Made by a program: the position numbers and the translations under genes. From Luteitalea sp. (GTDB lineage: Bacteria > Acidobacteriota > Vicinamibacteria > Vicinamibacterales > Vicinamibacteraceae), in NCBI GenBank assembly GCA_009377605.1, contig WHTT01000074.1, forward strand, positions 1 through 32,608: a stretch of 32,608 nucleotides of DNA, written 5' to 3'. Positions 16,360-25,747 of this stretch are shown in pieces; position 1 is the first letter of the stretch; each line of letters opens with the position of its first letter. The notes below the pieces were generated by a model. That model searched no databases, was not told the DNA's origin, and was given only the letters and a program-made list of their open reading frames with translations.

Positions 16360-18872
16360 ATGAAGAAGCGCTACCAGGGTAGCCGGGGACTGGCGTGGCT
16401 CGAGGATCTCGCACGCGACATGCGATACGGCATGCGGACGCTCGCGAACGCACCGCGCTACGCGGCCGTGGCGATCCTGACGCTCGCGCTCGGGATTGGG
16501 GCGACGACAGCGCTCTTCACTGCTGTCCGGGACGTGCTGTCGCGAAGCCTGCCGGTCGAACGCCCAGAGGAACTGATCGAGCTGGGGTGCGTCAACCCGC
16601 TAGCCGACCCTAGCGACGCAGGCCGTTGCAACACCTCCTTTGCCGGAGTCAACATGTATGGCGCCGATCGAGACGTCGTTGCAGGCGCCTTCGCGTTTGC
16701 ACCCATCGACGACATAGGCTTGTCGTATCGCGGTGTCTCCGAGATCGCGCACGGTATGCTCACGTCCGGCGAGACGTACGGCGTGCTCGGCGTTGTCCAT
16801 ACCTCGGGCGGCTGTTGGTCCGTGCGGACGACCGCACCGGAGCGCCGCTGGTCGCCGTGTTGAGCCATGCTTACTGGCAGCGGCAGTTCGGGGGCGACGC
16901 CGCCATCATCGGACAGTCGATCCGGCTAAACCAACAACCTGCCACCATTGTCGGCGTGACGCCGCCGGCGTTTCGCGGGCTGACCCTTGGCGATGAGGCC
17001 GATGTCACCGTGCCACTTGCCAGCGCGGACCTGTTTCGCGGGCGCGGCACGATTGGCAACCGGAACAACTGGTGGCTCCGCGTCATGATCAGGCGGAAGC
17101 CGGATGTCACGATGGCGCGTGTGAAGCAGACGCTGGAGCCGGTGTTCCACCGCACGGTTGACGAGATGCTTGCATCAGCGCCGCCGCAGTTCGCGCGAGG
17201 CATTCGAGAGTTTGCCGGCCAACTGCGCTTTGACGTGCGCTCGGCGGCTACGGGGTCGGCATCGGCGTTCCGGCAGTCGCTGGATCGGCCGCTGCGGATA
17301 CTGATGGGGACAGTCGTCATCTTCCTCCTGATTGCCTGCGCGAACCTGGCAGGGCTGATCGCCTCGCGCACGATGAGCCGTAGCCGAGGGCTCAGCCTCA
17401 GGCTCGCGCTCGGCGCAACGCGCTCGCGACTGGTTCGGCAGACGCTCGCCGAAAGCGTGTTGCTCGCTGCCATTGGAGGTGCGCTGGGTCTGGTCGTCGC
17501 GCAGTGGGTGGGCCCCGCCTTCGTCCAACTTCTCGCTGGCGACGCGGGCCTCCTCGCCGTTGATCTGCGGCCAGACGGCTGGGTGCTCACGTTTGTTGGG
17601 TCGGTGTCGGTCCTGACAGGTGTCGTCGCCGGGATGGGCGCGCTCGTGCGTGCGGCGCGAACCGACCCGCAGGAGGCGCTGAAGAAGACCAAGGGGCAAG
17701 TCCGGAATTCGCTATGGGGAAGGGTACTGTTGGCCGGGCAGTTTGCTCTGAGCGTGATGCTGCTGATGGGCGCAGCGCTCTTTCTGCAGACACTCGCGAA
17801 CTACCGCGGTTTGAATCCTGGATTCGCCGTCGAAGGACGCATCGTCGCGAGCGTCGCGCCGCGCCTCGCGGGGTACGACGAGGACAAGCTGCTCCCGTAT
17901 CTCAACGGCATCGTCGAACGGCTGGAAGCGGTGCCGGGCGTGCAGTCCGTGACGTTCTCGGGGTCTACGCTAGGCAGCCTGGACGCTACGACACTCGTGG
18001 AATTGCCCGGCTTCGAGGCGGCGCCAGCGGAAGCGCGGGAGACCGGCCGGAATTCGGTTGGGCCGCGATTTATCGAAACCGCCGGGCTCCGCCTGCTGCA
18101 CGGACGAGGCATAGGAGCCAACGATACTCCGACGTCCGAGCGTGTCGCGCTGGTGAACCAGACATTCGCGCGCCACTTCTTCGGCACATCGAATGCGGTC
18201 GGCCAGCGGTTTCGGCTCATTGGTCAGCGGACGGCCCACACGATTGTCGGGGTCATCCGGGATGCACGCGACCGGGGCGTGACGGAGCCGTCTCAACGCA
18301 TGGTTTACGAGGCGTTCTCGCAGAGTCCAGATATGAGGCCAGCGATCACGGTTCGGAGCACACCAGACCTGGCGAACCCGGTGCCCGCCGTTGAGCACGT
18401 CATTCAGCAGAGCGATCCTGCTGTACCGGTTCGCGGCGTTCGGCTGCTTGCAGCCGACATGGACGCGCGACTGCGTCGAGAACGTGTGCTCAGCCTCCTG
18501 ACCACCTCGTTCGCCGCGCTGGCGCTGCTACTCGTGGCCATAGGTCTCTATGGCACGCTCAGTGGCATCGTGGTGCGCCGGACGTCAGAGATTGGCATCC
18601 GCATGGCGCTCGGATCCACTGGGAGCCGCGTAATATGGCTGGTGACGCGCGGCACGCTGGGATTCGTCATCTGCGGCCTCGCCGCCGGGATTGCCGGAGC
18701 GTTTGCGCTCACCCGCCTGATTCAGAGTCAGCTCTATGAGGTGTCGGCATCCGATCCAAAGATTGTCGCCGTCGCCCTTACCGTGCTCATGACTGTGGCT
18801 CTTTGCGCCGCCGTCCCGCCGGCACGGCGGGCGTCACGCGTCGATCCGATTGCGGCGCTGCGCGAAGAATGA
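16360..18872 (+). pseudogene. ADOP-type ABC permease with a single-base frameshift
   Basis: Inner-membrane permease of the MacB/FtsX type found as long orphan genes in Acidobacteriota. Frame 1 runs from ATG 16360 (GGGAGGG upstream) through LARDMRYGMRTLANAPRYAA, LTLALGIGATTALFTAV and GETYGVLGVV. The reading then continues only in another frame with PYLGRLLVRADDRTGAPLVA, AVLSHAYWQRQFGG, FtsX domain 1 (VVIFLLIACANLAGLIASR), MacB domain 2 (GQFALSVMLLMGAALFLQT) and FtsX domain 2 (GLYGTLSGIVVRRTSEIGIR), ending DPIAALREE. One missing base near 16797 (CGTTGTCCAT) explains the break. Repaired length would be about 837 residues, normal for the family. The rest is intact, so this is a recent mutation or a sequence error. 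Confidence 0.85.
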
Positions 18873-19131
18873 TGTGGGCGAGCGCCTGCCCGACGTCCCT
18901 GGACGTATCGTAAATGGACGGATGAGAAGGCGCAAATGTTCAGTGCGGGTGGGCGATGTCAGCGCGATTCCCGGGGCGTATCCACGGAGGCGAGTTGGCA
19001 TGATGTAGTGTCACTTGGTCGCGTCTGTCCCATTGCGCAACGAGTAGCGTGAGTAACGAGCCAAGCTTGGTTATCGTCGCACTGATTGCCATACCAAGTC
19101 GCCCACGCGGGCGGGAAAGGATGCCGCGCGC

Positions 19132-19906
19132 GTGCCGCTGACAACGGCGGTGTGGATACTGATCTTCCTCGCCGCGCTGTCGTTGTGGTGGCCACCGCTA
19201 CGCCTGGTCAGCATCGCCCTCTTCAGCGGCGGATATCTTCTGGCGCTTAATGCGAGCTTGCTCGACTGGCGCGCCGTCGCCATCCTCGTTGTGCTGCTCG
19301 CGTCGGCCTATGGGATTGCTCCGCAGCGTGCCAGGCCGTGGCGCATCGCCGCCCATGTCCTGTTCATCACGGTCGCGTTGGGACTCGGCTTCCATCTGCT
19401 GCCCGGCTTCGACAATCCGCAGGTGATTGGACCGCTACAGCTCACGCCGGATGCGGTGCCGTTCACGATGTACCTCAATCTCGACAAGCCACTGGCCGGG
19501 TACTGGCTGCTGATCGCCTGGCCGGCGCTTTGCCTCCGCCGCAGCGGCTGGCGTGGCCTGGCATGCGGTTCGTCGATTGGTGTCGTCACGGCGCTGGTTT
19601 GTCTTGGTCTGGGACTTGGGTTGGGCAAGCTCGCCTTCGCGCCGAAATGGCCCGACGTCGCATGGCTATGGGCGCTCAACAATCTGCTGCTTGTGTGCAT
19701 GACAGAGGAAGCGCTGTTCCGCGGCTATCTGCAGGAAGCACTGAGCCGCCGGCTTACCAAACACCTACACGGCGAAGCGTTCGCCATTGGCATTGCGGCC
19801 ACGCTCTTTGGACTGGCGCACGCCGCAGGCGGCAGCGGTGCTCGCGCATTTCAGCCTGAACCTGGTGCATTTCACGCTCTTCACTTATCCGATGCTGGCG
19901 AGTTGA
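19132..19906 (+). pseudogene. CPBP (CAAX-like) intramembrane protease with internal deletion
   Basis: Membrane protease-like protein. Several hydrophobic helices precede motif 1 (TEEALFRGYLQE, catalytic Glu-Glu) and motif 2 (TLFGLAHAAGG, FxxxH). The original frame then becomes nonsense. A shifted frame supplies the family's last helix and third motif (AAVLAHFSLNLVHFTLFTYP, HxxxN) and a natural stop at 19904-19906. About 25 residues that should lie between motifs 2 and 3 are missing. The likely junction is in the GC-rich GCAGGCGGCAGCG at about 19828-19840. In the first frame translation would run on to 20076, antisense over the response regulator, which is not a natural end. The GTG start at 19132 has GGGAAAGGA upstream. 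Confidence 0.75.
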
Positions 19907-19932
19907 GAGCCCACTGGGGAGCTATTGATACC

Positions 19933-20700
19933 TTAACCGAGACCAAACACTTGGCGAACCCGAGCGCGATAACTGCGGCCGGACGTGAGACGCACGCCAT
20001 TCTTGAGACGAATCACGTACTGTCCAGACGTCAACGGTTCGACCTCTTCCACACGATCGATGCGCACGATCCGTGACCGATGGACGCGGAGAAAGACACG
20101 CGGGTCGAGGCGAAGCTCGAAGCGGTTCATGGTCTCGCGCAAGAAGAACGAGCGTCCTCCGGTGAATAGCTCGACATAGTTCGCCCTCGCGAGCGCGTAA
20201 TCGATCTCTTCAGTCGCGATGAGGCGCATGCGCGGCCCGACCGGGACCGCCAGACGGGCCAGACAATCGCTCGCGGGCAGCGCTGCTTCTACCGTGCCGG
20301 TCTCGGCCGGACCCTGCACCACGCGCGTCTTCAGGAGCTGCCGCCGGGCGCGTATCAGTGCACGATGCAGACGTTCGGCCGCAACCGGCTTCAGGAGATA
20401 GTCGATGGCCTGCGCGTCGAACGCGCGCACGGCATGCTCCGGATACGCGGTCACGAAAATGATCAGCGGGCGCTCTGCCGGAGGCAGATAGTCGAATAGG
20501 TCGAAGCCATCGCCACCGGGCATCTGAATGTCCAAGAGGACGATGTTCGGGTGGAGGCTGCTGGCGGCGAGCGCGGCCTCCTCTGCGGTCGCGCACTCAC
20601 CGACGACTTCCAAATCACGCTCCTCCCGTAACAACCGCTTCAGCCGCGCCCTCGCCAGCGGCTCGTCATCCACGATGAGCGTTCGAAGAAGCGGCAGCAT
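19933..20700 (-). CDS. LytTR-family response regulator
   Basis: DNA-binding response regulator of 255 residues. The receiver domain (1-120) has acidic pocket DDE at 11-13, phospho-acceptor Asp57 (IVLLDIQMPGGDGF), Thr84 (IIFVTAYPEHA) and Lys104 (AIDYLLKPV). The LytTR domain (about 150-255) has EEIDYALARANYVELFTG, VFLRVHRSRIVRIDRV and GRSYRARVRQVF. It is expected to bind direct repeats at target promoters once phosphorylated. It starts 2 bases after the kinase stop (TGATCATG), so the pair is one operon. Tail-to-tail with the broken protease gene. Confidence 0.93.
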   Translation of the reverse strand: MLPLLRTLIVDDEPLARARLKRLLREERDLEVVGECATAEEAALAASSLHPNIVLLDIQMPGGDGFDLFDYLPPAERPLIIFVTAYPEHAVRAFDAQAIDYLLKPVAAERLHRALIRARRQLLKTRVVQGPAETGTVEAALPASDCLARLAVPVGPRMRLIATEEIDYALARANYVELFTGGRSFFLRETMNRFELRLDPRVFLRVHRSRIVRIDRVEEVEPLTSGQYVIRLKNGVRLTSGRSYRARVRQVFGLG

Positions 20701-20702
20701 GA

Positions 20703-21767
20703 TCAACTATACGCAGGCTGCAGGTTCGGCCGGTCCGGAATGGTCAGACGTGCCGTCGTGCCACCCGGGTCGGTCGTCAGTGTGAGTTGAACGCCCTTTC
20801 CGTACAGGCATTCCAGCCGCGCCCGTGTGTTCGCCAGCCCAATGCCGCGGTTACCCTTCGTCGGTGGCGTCCCTGCTCCATCGTCAGTCACTTCGAGCAC
20901 GAGACATCCGTCGCGGCGGTACGCTGCGACACACACATGAGTGGGCGTGATACGCGGCGCCACCGCGTATCGGATGGCGTTCTCGACCAGCGGCTGCAGG
21001 ATCAGGTGTGGGACAGGCGCATGGAGGGTATTCCTCTCGACGTTCCAAGCCAGTTGGAGGCGGTCTCCTAGGCGCATGTGCTCAATCTCCACGTAGTGGC
21101 GTAGGAGGCGGAGCTCTTCGCGGAGTGGAATCTGCTGTCCGCCTGCGGTATCGAGGCTGTGATGAAGCAGCTCGCTCAGCCGCACGAGCATGCGCTCGGC
21201 AGCCTGTGGATCTTGATGGACCAGCTCCGCGATTGAGTTGAGCGAATTGAACAGAAAGTGCGGGTTGAGCTGGGCTGCAAGCGCCTGCAGGCGCGCCTGC
21301 GCGAGATGGCCTCGAAGCTCTGAAGCCTGCCGCTCCCGCTGGTGAGCGCGCTCGGCGAAGAGCAGTGCGTGCGCGACGCCCACGAGCACCCATCCGAAGA
21401 AAAAGTTGCTGAACAGGCTCTGCAGGAGCACCGCGCCGAACGAGGGGAGCTCATCGTACCAGCGAATCCAGTCGTTCAGCACGAAATGTGTGATGGCCCG
21501 AACGACAATGATCGAGAGAACTGCGCCCGCGTGAATCGAAATCGACATGGCAAGCCGACCCCGCTCGATCGGATAGCGCTGGACCAACCAGAACGCCGCC
21601 ATCGTCAGCGGTACCCAGGTCCAGGAGCTGCCGAGGCCGTAGGTCAACGCGACCTCCCAGCTGCCGAACCTGTCACCCAGGCTGCGTACCTCGGTGGCGA
21701 GCACGAGGCCATTCAACGTCCACCAGACCGGCAGCCCGATCCACATGACCCAGGCGCGAGAGAGCAT
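20703..21767 (-). CDS. LytS-like sensor histidine kinase
   Basis: Membrane histidine kinase of 354 residues. About four transmembrane helices occupy residues 1-140 without a recognisable extracellular sensor domain. A short linker follows, then the His_kinase box LNPHFLFNSLNSI (phospho-acceptor His170) and an HATPase_c domain with N-box VENAIRYAV (Asn263), DDGAGTPP and GIGLANTRARL. It is expected to phosphorylate the response regulator encoded immediately downstream. All catalytic motifs are present, unlike the second kinase at 30.9-31.3 kb. The ATG at 21767 has no strong ribosome binding site. Confidence 0.92.
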   Translation of the reverse strand: MLSRAWVMWIGLPVWWTLNGLVLATEVRSLGDRFGSWEVALTYGLGSSWTWVPLTMAAFWLVQRYPIERGRLAMSISIHAGAVLSIIVVRAITHFVLNDWIRWYDELPSFGAVLLQSLFSNFFFGWVLVGVAHALLFAERAHQRERQASELRGHLAQARLQALAAQLNPHFLFNSLNSIAELVHQDPQAAERMLVRLSELLHHSLDTAGGQQIPLREELRLLRHYVEIEHMRLGDRLQLAWNVERNTLHAPVPHLILQPLVENAIRYAVAPRITPTHVCVAAYRRDGCLVLEVTDDGAGTPPTKGNRGIGLANTRARLECLYGKGVQLTLTTDPGGTTARLTIPDRPNLQPAYS

Positions 21768-22137
21768 CTGGCGCTCACGATACTTCGGTGATCGTGACCG
21801 TGCAAGACAGGAAGGTGACGATGGTCTCAGGATCGCGACGCTTTGTCCCAGCTTGATTGGTCAGCGTCTCGGGAGCCGGCCATGCTGGCTGATCGCCGGC
21901 CACCGACCATTCCCTGAAGTGCCGAGCTTGCCTGCCGCCCGTCACGGTCTCAATGACGTCTGTGCCACCGTGTGGACAGTTCGTCCCAGCACGTTTGTGG
22001 CTGGCGCGGCGGCTACGGATACTGCCGGCGGATTCGATGGAGAGCCAAACCAGGACGATGACGTTGAGATCTGTTGCCAAGGGACTGCATTTCGAGAGCC
22101 CCGAAACAAGTTTCGGGTTCTCAAAGGTTCTAGCCCT
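21768..22137. other. Divergent intergenic region without a convincing gene
   Basis: The gap separates the kinase operon from the broken monooxygenase. A 101-codon frame on the minus strand (21775-22080) is open but has no recognisable motif, signal peptide or ribosome binding site. The right end carries a hairpin at 22094-22122. It probably holds both promoters. Confidence 0.4.
22094..22122. promoter_or_regulatory. Inverted repeat just before the monooxygenase start
   Basis: CCCGAAAC-AA-GTTTCGGG (22100-22117) is a perfect 8-base inverted repeat, extended by GAGA/TCTC after a small mismatch. It ends 15 bases before the ATG at 22138. It could be a repressor operator or an RNA hairpin close to the ribosome binding site (AAAGG). 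Confidence 0.45.
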
Positions 22138-22771
22138 ATGAAGGTCTTGATTGGCGGTGGTGGGATCGGCGGGCTAGTCACCGCGCTCTATCTGCACGAG
22201 GCTGGGATCGACTGCACGGTGTTCGAGCAAAGCGACATCACTGGCGAGCTCGGCGTCGGCATCAACCTCTTGCCACACGCGATCACGAAGTCGTGTGGAG
22301 GATCTCCTGCCGTACCTGGAGCTCTTCTCGCTGCCCCACGTCGACCTGAAGGGCCTGGTTGGCGCCACGCCGGAGTTCTACGAACTTCCAATGTGCGACC
22401 GTGACCCGCTGCCATTCTGGAGCGATGAGCGGGTGACTCTCCTCGGTGACGCCGCCCATCCAATGTATCCGGTGGGCTCGAATGGGGCAGGGCAAGCCGT
22501 CCTGGATGCGGCCGGTCTGGTCGGTCATCTCAGGCAGCACCGCGACCCGGTGACCGCGCTGCGCGCCTACCAGGACGACCGGCCGGCGACGGCAGAGATC
22601 GTGCGGATGAACCGCGCCGGTGGACCGGAACGTGTGATCGACGAGGTGGAGCGCCGGGCACCCGACGGGTTCGACCGTATCGACGACGTCGTCAAGATCA
22701 ACGAGCTGAAGTCGATCGTGAAGGGATACGCGAAGGTGTCCCGCTTTGCCCTCGAGCAGGTCAATCGTTAG
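22138..22771 (+). pseudogene. FAD-dependent monooxygenase missing its central half
   Basis: The first 48 codons are the start of a class A flavin monooxygenase: KVLIGGGGIGGLVTALYL (dinucleotide-binding GxGxxG), then TVFEQSDITGELGVGINLLP. At about 22290 this frame is lost. Another frame resumes with DLLPYLELFSLPHVDLKGL, FAD-contacting VTLLGDAAHPMYPVGSNGAG and a normal C-terminus ending at 22771. Relatives are about 400 residues long; here only about 205 are encoded, so roughly 200 residues (including the middle FAD and substrate-binding part) are gone and the ends are out of frame. The junction is near AAGTCGTGTGGAGG (22288-22301). Surely inactive. Confidence 0.85.
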
Positions 22772-22793
22772 GGGAAAGCCGCACGCGATTCCC

Positions 22794-22846
22794 TTGACAC
22801 GCGGCCCCGCACGCGAATATATTCGCGCAGGGCGAAAAAATTCGCC
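22794..22846 (+). promoter_or_regulatory. BlaI/BlaR promoter with two operator dyads
   Basis: The -35 is TTGACA at 22794-22799 and the -10 is TATATT at 22818-22823, spaced 18 bases. A perfect 16-base palindrome CGCGAATATATTCGCG (22812-22827) covers the -10. A second dyad GGCGAA-AAAA-TTCGCC lies at 22831-22846. Both share the GCGAA/TTCGC core, so repressor binding at both sites would block this promoter. BlaI/MecI repressors normally autoregulate through such paired dyads. Confidence 0.75.
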
Positions 22847-22866
22847 GCAGACGCCTGCGGAGCCGT

Positions 22867-23262
22867 ATGCCGAAGCTGACCACCGTCGACCTCACCCGCC
22901 GCGAAAGCCAGATCATGGAGATCCTGTATCGCCGCCGCCGCGCGACGGTCGAGGGGATCCGATCCGAGCTGCCGGATGCGCCGAGCCCCTCCAGTGTGCG
23001 CAAGTTGCTGGACATCATGATCGAGCGTGGCCTTCTTGCCCGCGAGTACGACGGTCCGCGCTATGTGTACTTTCCCGCCGTGAGGCCTGAAGAAGCGAGC
23101 CGATCTGCACTGAAACAACTGGTGCGGACGTTCTTCGACAACTCACCCGGATCGGCGATTGCGGCGCTGCTCGACATGACGTCGACGCCGCTGTCGGCCG
23201 CCGAGTATCGACGCCTGAGCAGCATGCTGAAACGCGTCCGCACACAGGGAGATGAGTCATGA
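22867..23262 (+). CDS. BlaI/MecI-family transcriptional repressor
   Basis: Winged-helix repressor of 131 residues. The DNA-binding domain (about 8-75) shows LTRRESQIMEILYRRRRATV, then SVRKLLDIMIERGLLARE and RYVYFPAV, as in the BlaI/MecI family. The C-terminal helical part (FFDNSPGSAIAALLDM) provides dimerisation and, in relatives, the site cut upon induction. The ATG at 22867 has CGGAG 5 bases upstream. It overlaps the sensor gene by four bases (ATGA), so the pair is translationally coupled. The dyads at 22812-22846 are its probable operators. No beta-lactamase gene is present, so the regulated target is unknown. Confidence 0.93.
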   Translation: MPKLTTVDLTRRESQIMEILYRRRRATVEGIRSELPDAPSPSSVRKLLDIMIERGLLAREYDGPRYVYFPAVRPEEASRSALKQLVRTFFDNSPGSAIAALLDMTSTPLSAAEYRRLSSMLKRVRTQGDES

Positions 23263-25592
23263 GCCCCTTCTTTCTCGATCCCGCCATGTCCGCCGCTCTC
23301 TGGATCACCATCAAAGCGTCGGCGCTGCTGGGTGTCGCCGCAATCGTGCAGGGCGTCATGTACCGGCGGACGTCCGCCGCGACACGCCACCTGGTGTGGA
23401 CGCTTGCCATTGTCGGTGTGCTACTGCTTCCGATCCTGTCGATCGCGCTGCCGGAATGGGCGGTCGTGATTCGCCCGGCGTCGGCGAAAGCTGCAGACCG
23501 AGCGCCGGTCGTGGATCCTGTCCAGGAACCAGCAGGCCTGGCACGCGCGTCAGCGCCTCTTGCCGCAAGACCCCAGTCCGAGCCCGTTGCGCCGCCGGCC
23601 GTCAGCATTTCGTGGCCCACCGTGATTACCAGCGTGTACGCAGCGGGCGTGCTCCTCATGCTGATGCATCTCGCGATGCAACGGTGGAGCGTCCGGCGGC
23701 TCGCGCGTCTGGCGAGCGACGTGGGGGATCGGGAATGGACACGGCTCCTGAGTGAGTGCGCGTCCACCATGGGCGTCCTGCGCCCGCTCCGGCTGCTTCG
23801 AAGTCGCGAGCGCAGCATGCCGATGGCCTTCGGCACACGCCGTCCGACAATTCTGATGCCTGCCATGGCCGACACGTGGCCGGAGGACAGACGACGAGCG
23901 GTGGTCCTTCATGAGGTGGCGCACGTCGCGCGGTACGACTGCTTCACGCAGACGCTGGCGTTTGCGGCGTGCACGATGTACTGGTTCCATCCGGCTGCGT
24001 GGTGGGTGGCGCGGCGGCTGCGCATCGAGCGAGAGCTGGCCTGTGACGATCGCGTGATTGCGGCGGGCACCCCGGCGCGCGAATACGCCAGCCACCTGCT
24101 CGAGATCGCGTACGCGTTCGACAGATATCGGGCTCCGGCCCTTGCGGTGAGCATGGCGCGTCCGCGTCAGCTCGAAGGTCGAATGCTTGCCGTGCTCGAT
24201 GCCGCGCGCAACCGGCGTGTTCCCGCGCCGCGCGTGCGTCTCGCCGGGACGGCGATGGCGGCGGCAGTGCTGCTTCCGCTGGCGAGTGCCACGGCAACGG
24301 TTGACGCAGCGGATCCGCAAACGGATCGCATTCCCGCTGCGGCTGCTCCGTCGCCGGCTCCGAAGCAGGACCGGGTGATCGGTCCGCATTTGAAGGCTGT
24401 GGAATGGCCGCTGGCGGAGTCTGCGCAGCGCATTGCGCGTGCTGCCGCGGCAGCGATGCGTGTCCCCCAGGACACGTTGCCCGGCACGTGGGAGATCCGT
24501 CAAACCGACACGACAGGCACGGTCCATCTGCGACTCGTGGAAGGGAATTCCTCCTCCAGCTCGAACATTTCCATCGAGCAGCTGGAAGGGCTCACGGCCG
24601 CGCAGCTCGCGGATGCGGACGGATCCGTTCAGTTCCGGTTGCGGCGCGACGCAGGCACGTTCACGTTCGAAGGCATCCTGCGACGTGGCGTCGGCGCCGG
24701 CACGTTCTCATTCATGCCTGACCCGAGCTTCCCTGCGGAGCTGGCGAAGCGCGGCTTTGCCAGGCCGGACGCGCGCGAGCAGTACCAGATGGCGCGACAC
24801 GACGTGGGGTACGCGTTTCTGGACGAGTTGAACACGCAGGGGTACGCGAAGCCGGAGACCGCTGAGCTCGTTCGTGCCGGCCAGCACGGCGTGGACGTCA
24901 CCTATGTGAAAGACCTGGGCGCGCTCGGCTACCGGCTCGGCTCCCTCGCGCCATTGATCGAGCTCAGGGACCACGGCGTCACGCCTACCTTCATCCGTGG
25001 GCTGGCGGACCAAGGGTACGAGGGGCTGTCGGCCGATGATCTTCGGCAGGCACGCGATCACGGCGTCACACCGGAGTACGTGCGGGCGATGCGCGACGCC
25101 GGCTACGGCTCCGAAACGATGGACGAGTTGATCAACGCCAGGGACCATGGGGTCAGTGCGGAATTCGTTCGTGAGCTCGCTGACGCCGGTCACCGCAAAT
25201 TGCCACTCGACCAGCTGATTGGCGTGCGCGATCACGGCGTGTCCCCGGAGTTCGTGCGGGAGATGCGCCAGCTCGGATATGCACTTCCGACCACTGAGCT
25301 CATTCGGGCGCGCGACCACGGCGTGAACGTCGACTTCGTGCGCGAGCTGACCGCGCTCGGCTACCGCCGCCTCCCGATGGATTCGCTGGTTCGCCTTCGT
25401 GATCACGGCGTGACGCCGAAGTACGTGCAGGAACTAACGGCGCTCGGGTACGAGCGTGTGGCGATCGACGATCTGGTGATGCTACGCGACCACGGTCTGA
25501 CGCCTGACCGCATCCGCACCGCGACCGCGCGCGCTGGCACCCGCTTGCCGATCGACCTGCTCAAGTCGCTCGCGGACGGCGGGATGCGCTAG
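23259..25592 (+). CDS. BlaR1-like M56 membrane metallopeptidase with C-terminal repeats
   Basis: Signal-transducing membrane protease of 777 residues. Hydrophobic helices lie at about 10-32, 45-66, 118-140 and 328-346. The zinc site is HEVAH (218-222), with the third ligand Glu in RERELACDDR-like ERELACDD (about 258-264). No penicillin-binding sensor domain follows. Instead there is a Pro/Ala linker, a beta-rich segment (about 408-490) and then nine repeats of about 29 residues built on RDHGVTPEFVREL (clear at 570, 599, 628, 657, 685, 714 and 743; degenerate at about 512 and 540). M56 proteins with such tails occur in Acidobacteriota, where the signal is not known. It probably cleaves the co-encoded BlaI when induced. 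Confidence 0.92.
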   Translation: MSPFFLDPAMSAALWITIKASALLGVAAIVQGVMYRRTSAATRHLVWTLAIVGVLLLPILSIALPEWAVVIRPASAKAADRAPVVDPVQEPAGLARASAPLAARPQSEPVAPPAVSISWPTVITSVYAAGVLLMLMHLAMQRWSVRRLARLASDVGDREWTRLLSECASTMGVLRPLRLLRSRERSMPMAFGTRRPTILMPAMADTWPEDRRRAVVLHEVAHVARYDCFTQTLAFAACTMYWFHPAAWWVARRLRIERELACDDRVIAAGTPAREYASHLLEIAYAFDRYRAPALAVSMARPRQLEGRMLAVLDAARNRRVPAPRVRLAGTAMAAAVLLPLASATATVDAADPQTDRIPAAAAPSPAPKQDRVIGPHLKAVEWPLAESAQRIARAAAAAMRVPQDTLPGTWEIRQTDTTGTVHLRLVEGNSSSSSNISIEQLEGLTAAQLADADGSVQFRLRRDAGTFTFEGILRRGVGAGTFSFMPDPSFPAELAKRGFARPDAREQYQMARHDVGYAFLDELNTQGYAKPETAELVRAGQHGVDVTYVKDLGALGYRLGSLAPLIELRDHGVTPTFIRGLADQGYEGLSADDLRQARDHGVTPEYVRAMRDAGYGSETMDELINARDHGVSAEFVRELADAGHRKLPLDQLIGVRDHGVSPEFVREMRQLGYALPTTELIRARDHGVNVDFVRELTALGYRRLPMDSLVRLRDHGVTPKYVQELTALGYERVAIDDLVMLRDHGLTPDRIRTATARAGTRLPIDLLKSLADGGMR

Positions 25593-25630
25593 CCCACTAG
25601 CACGACCGCGCGGTCGAGGGCCATGAGCCT

Positions 25631-25747
25631 TCACGCCGCAGACCCGAGCTTGTGCAGCCTGCGCGCGTTGTCGGCGAGGATCATGCGAGCATACGTGACC
25701 GCCTCGTCTCCCGTCAGCACGCCCTCATCGACCAGCACCGCCAGCCC
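25631..25747 (-). pseudogene. C-terminal remnant, possibly of an amidohydrolase
   Basis: About 38 codons without a start encode a helix-rich end, GLAVLVDEGVLTGDEAV followed by TYARMILADNARRLHKLG and a natural stop. The MILADNARRL pattern resembles the last helix of TIM-barrel amidohydrolases. The 5' side is cut off at the short repeat copy at 25725-25814. The assignment rests on one short motif. Confidence 0.35.

Noticed and set aside
24790-25540. Regularly spaced repeats, considered as a CRISPR array
   Set aside because: The period of about 86 bases keeps the reading frame and encodes a degenerate protein repeat; units are not identical and there are no spacers.
22812-25592. A beta-lactam resistance operon
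   Set aside because: The regulators are of the BlaI/BlaR1 families, but no beta-lactamase or penicillin-binding protein gene is present and the sensor lacks the beta-lactam-binding domain.
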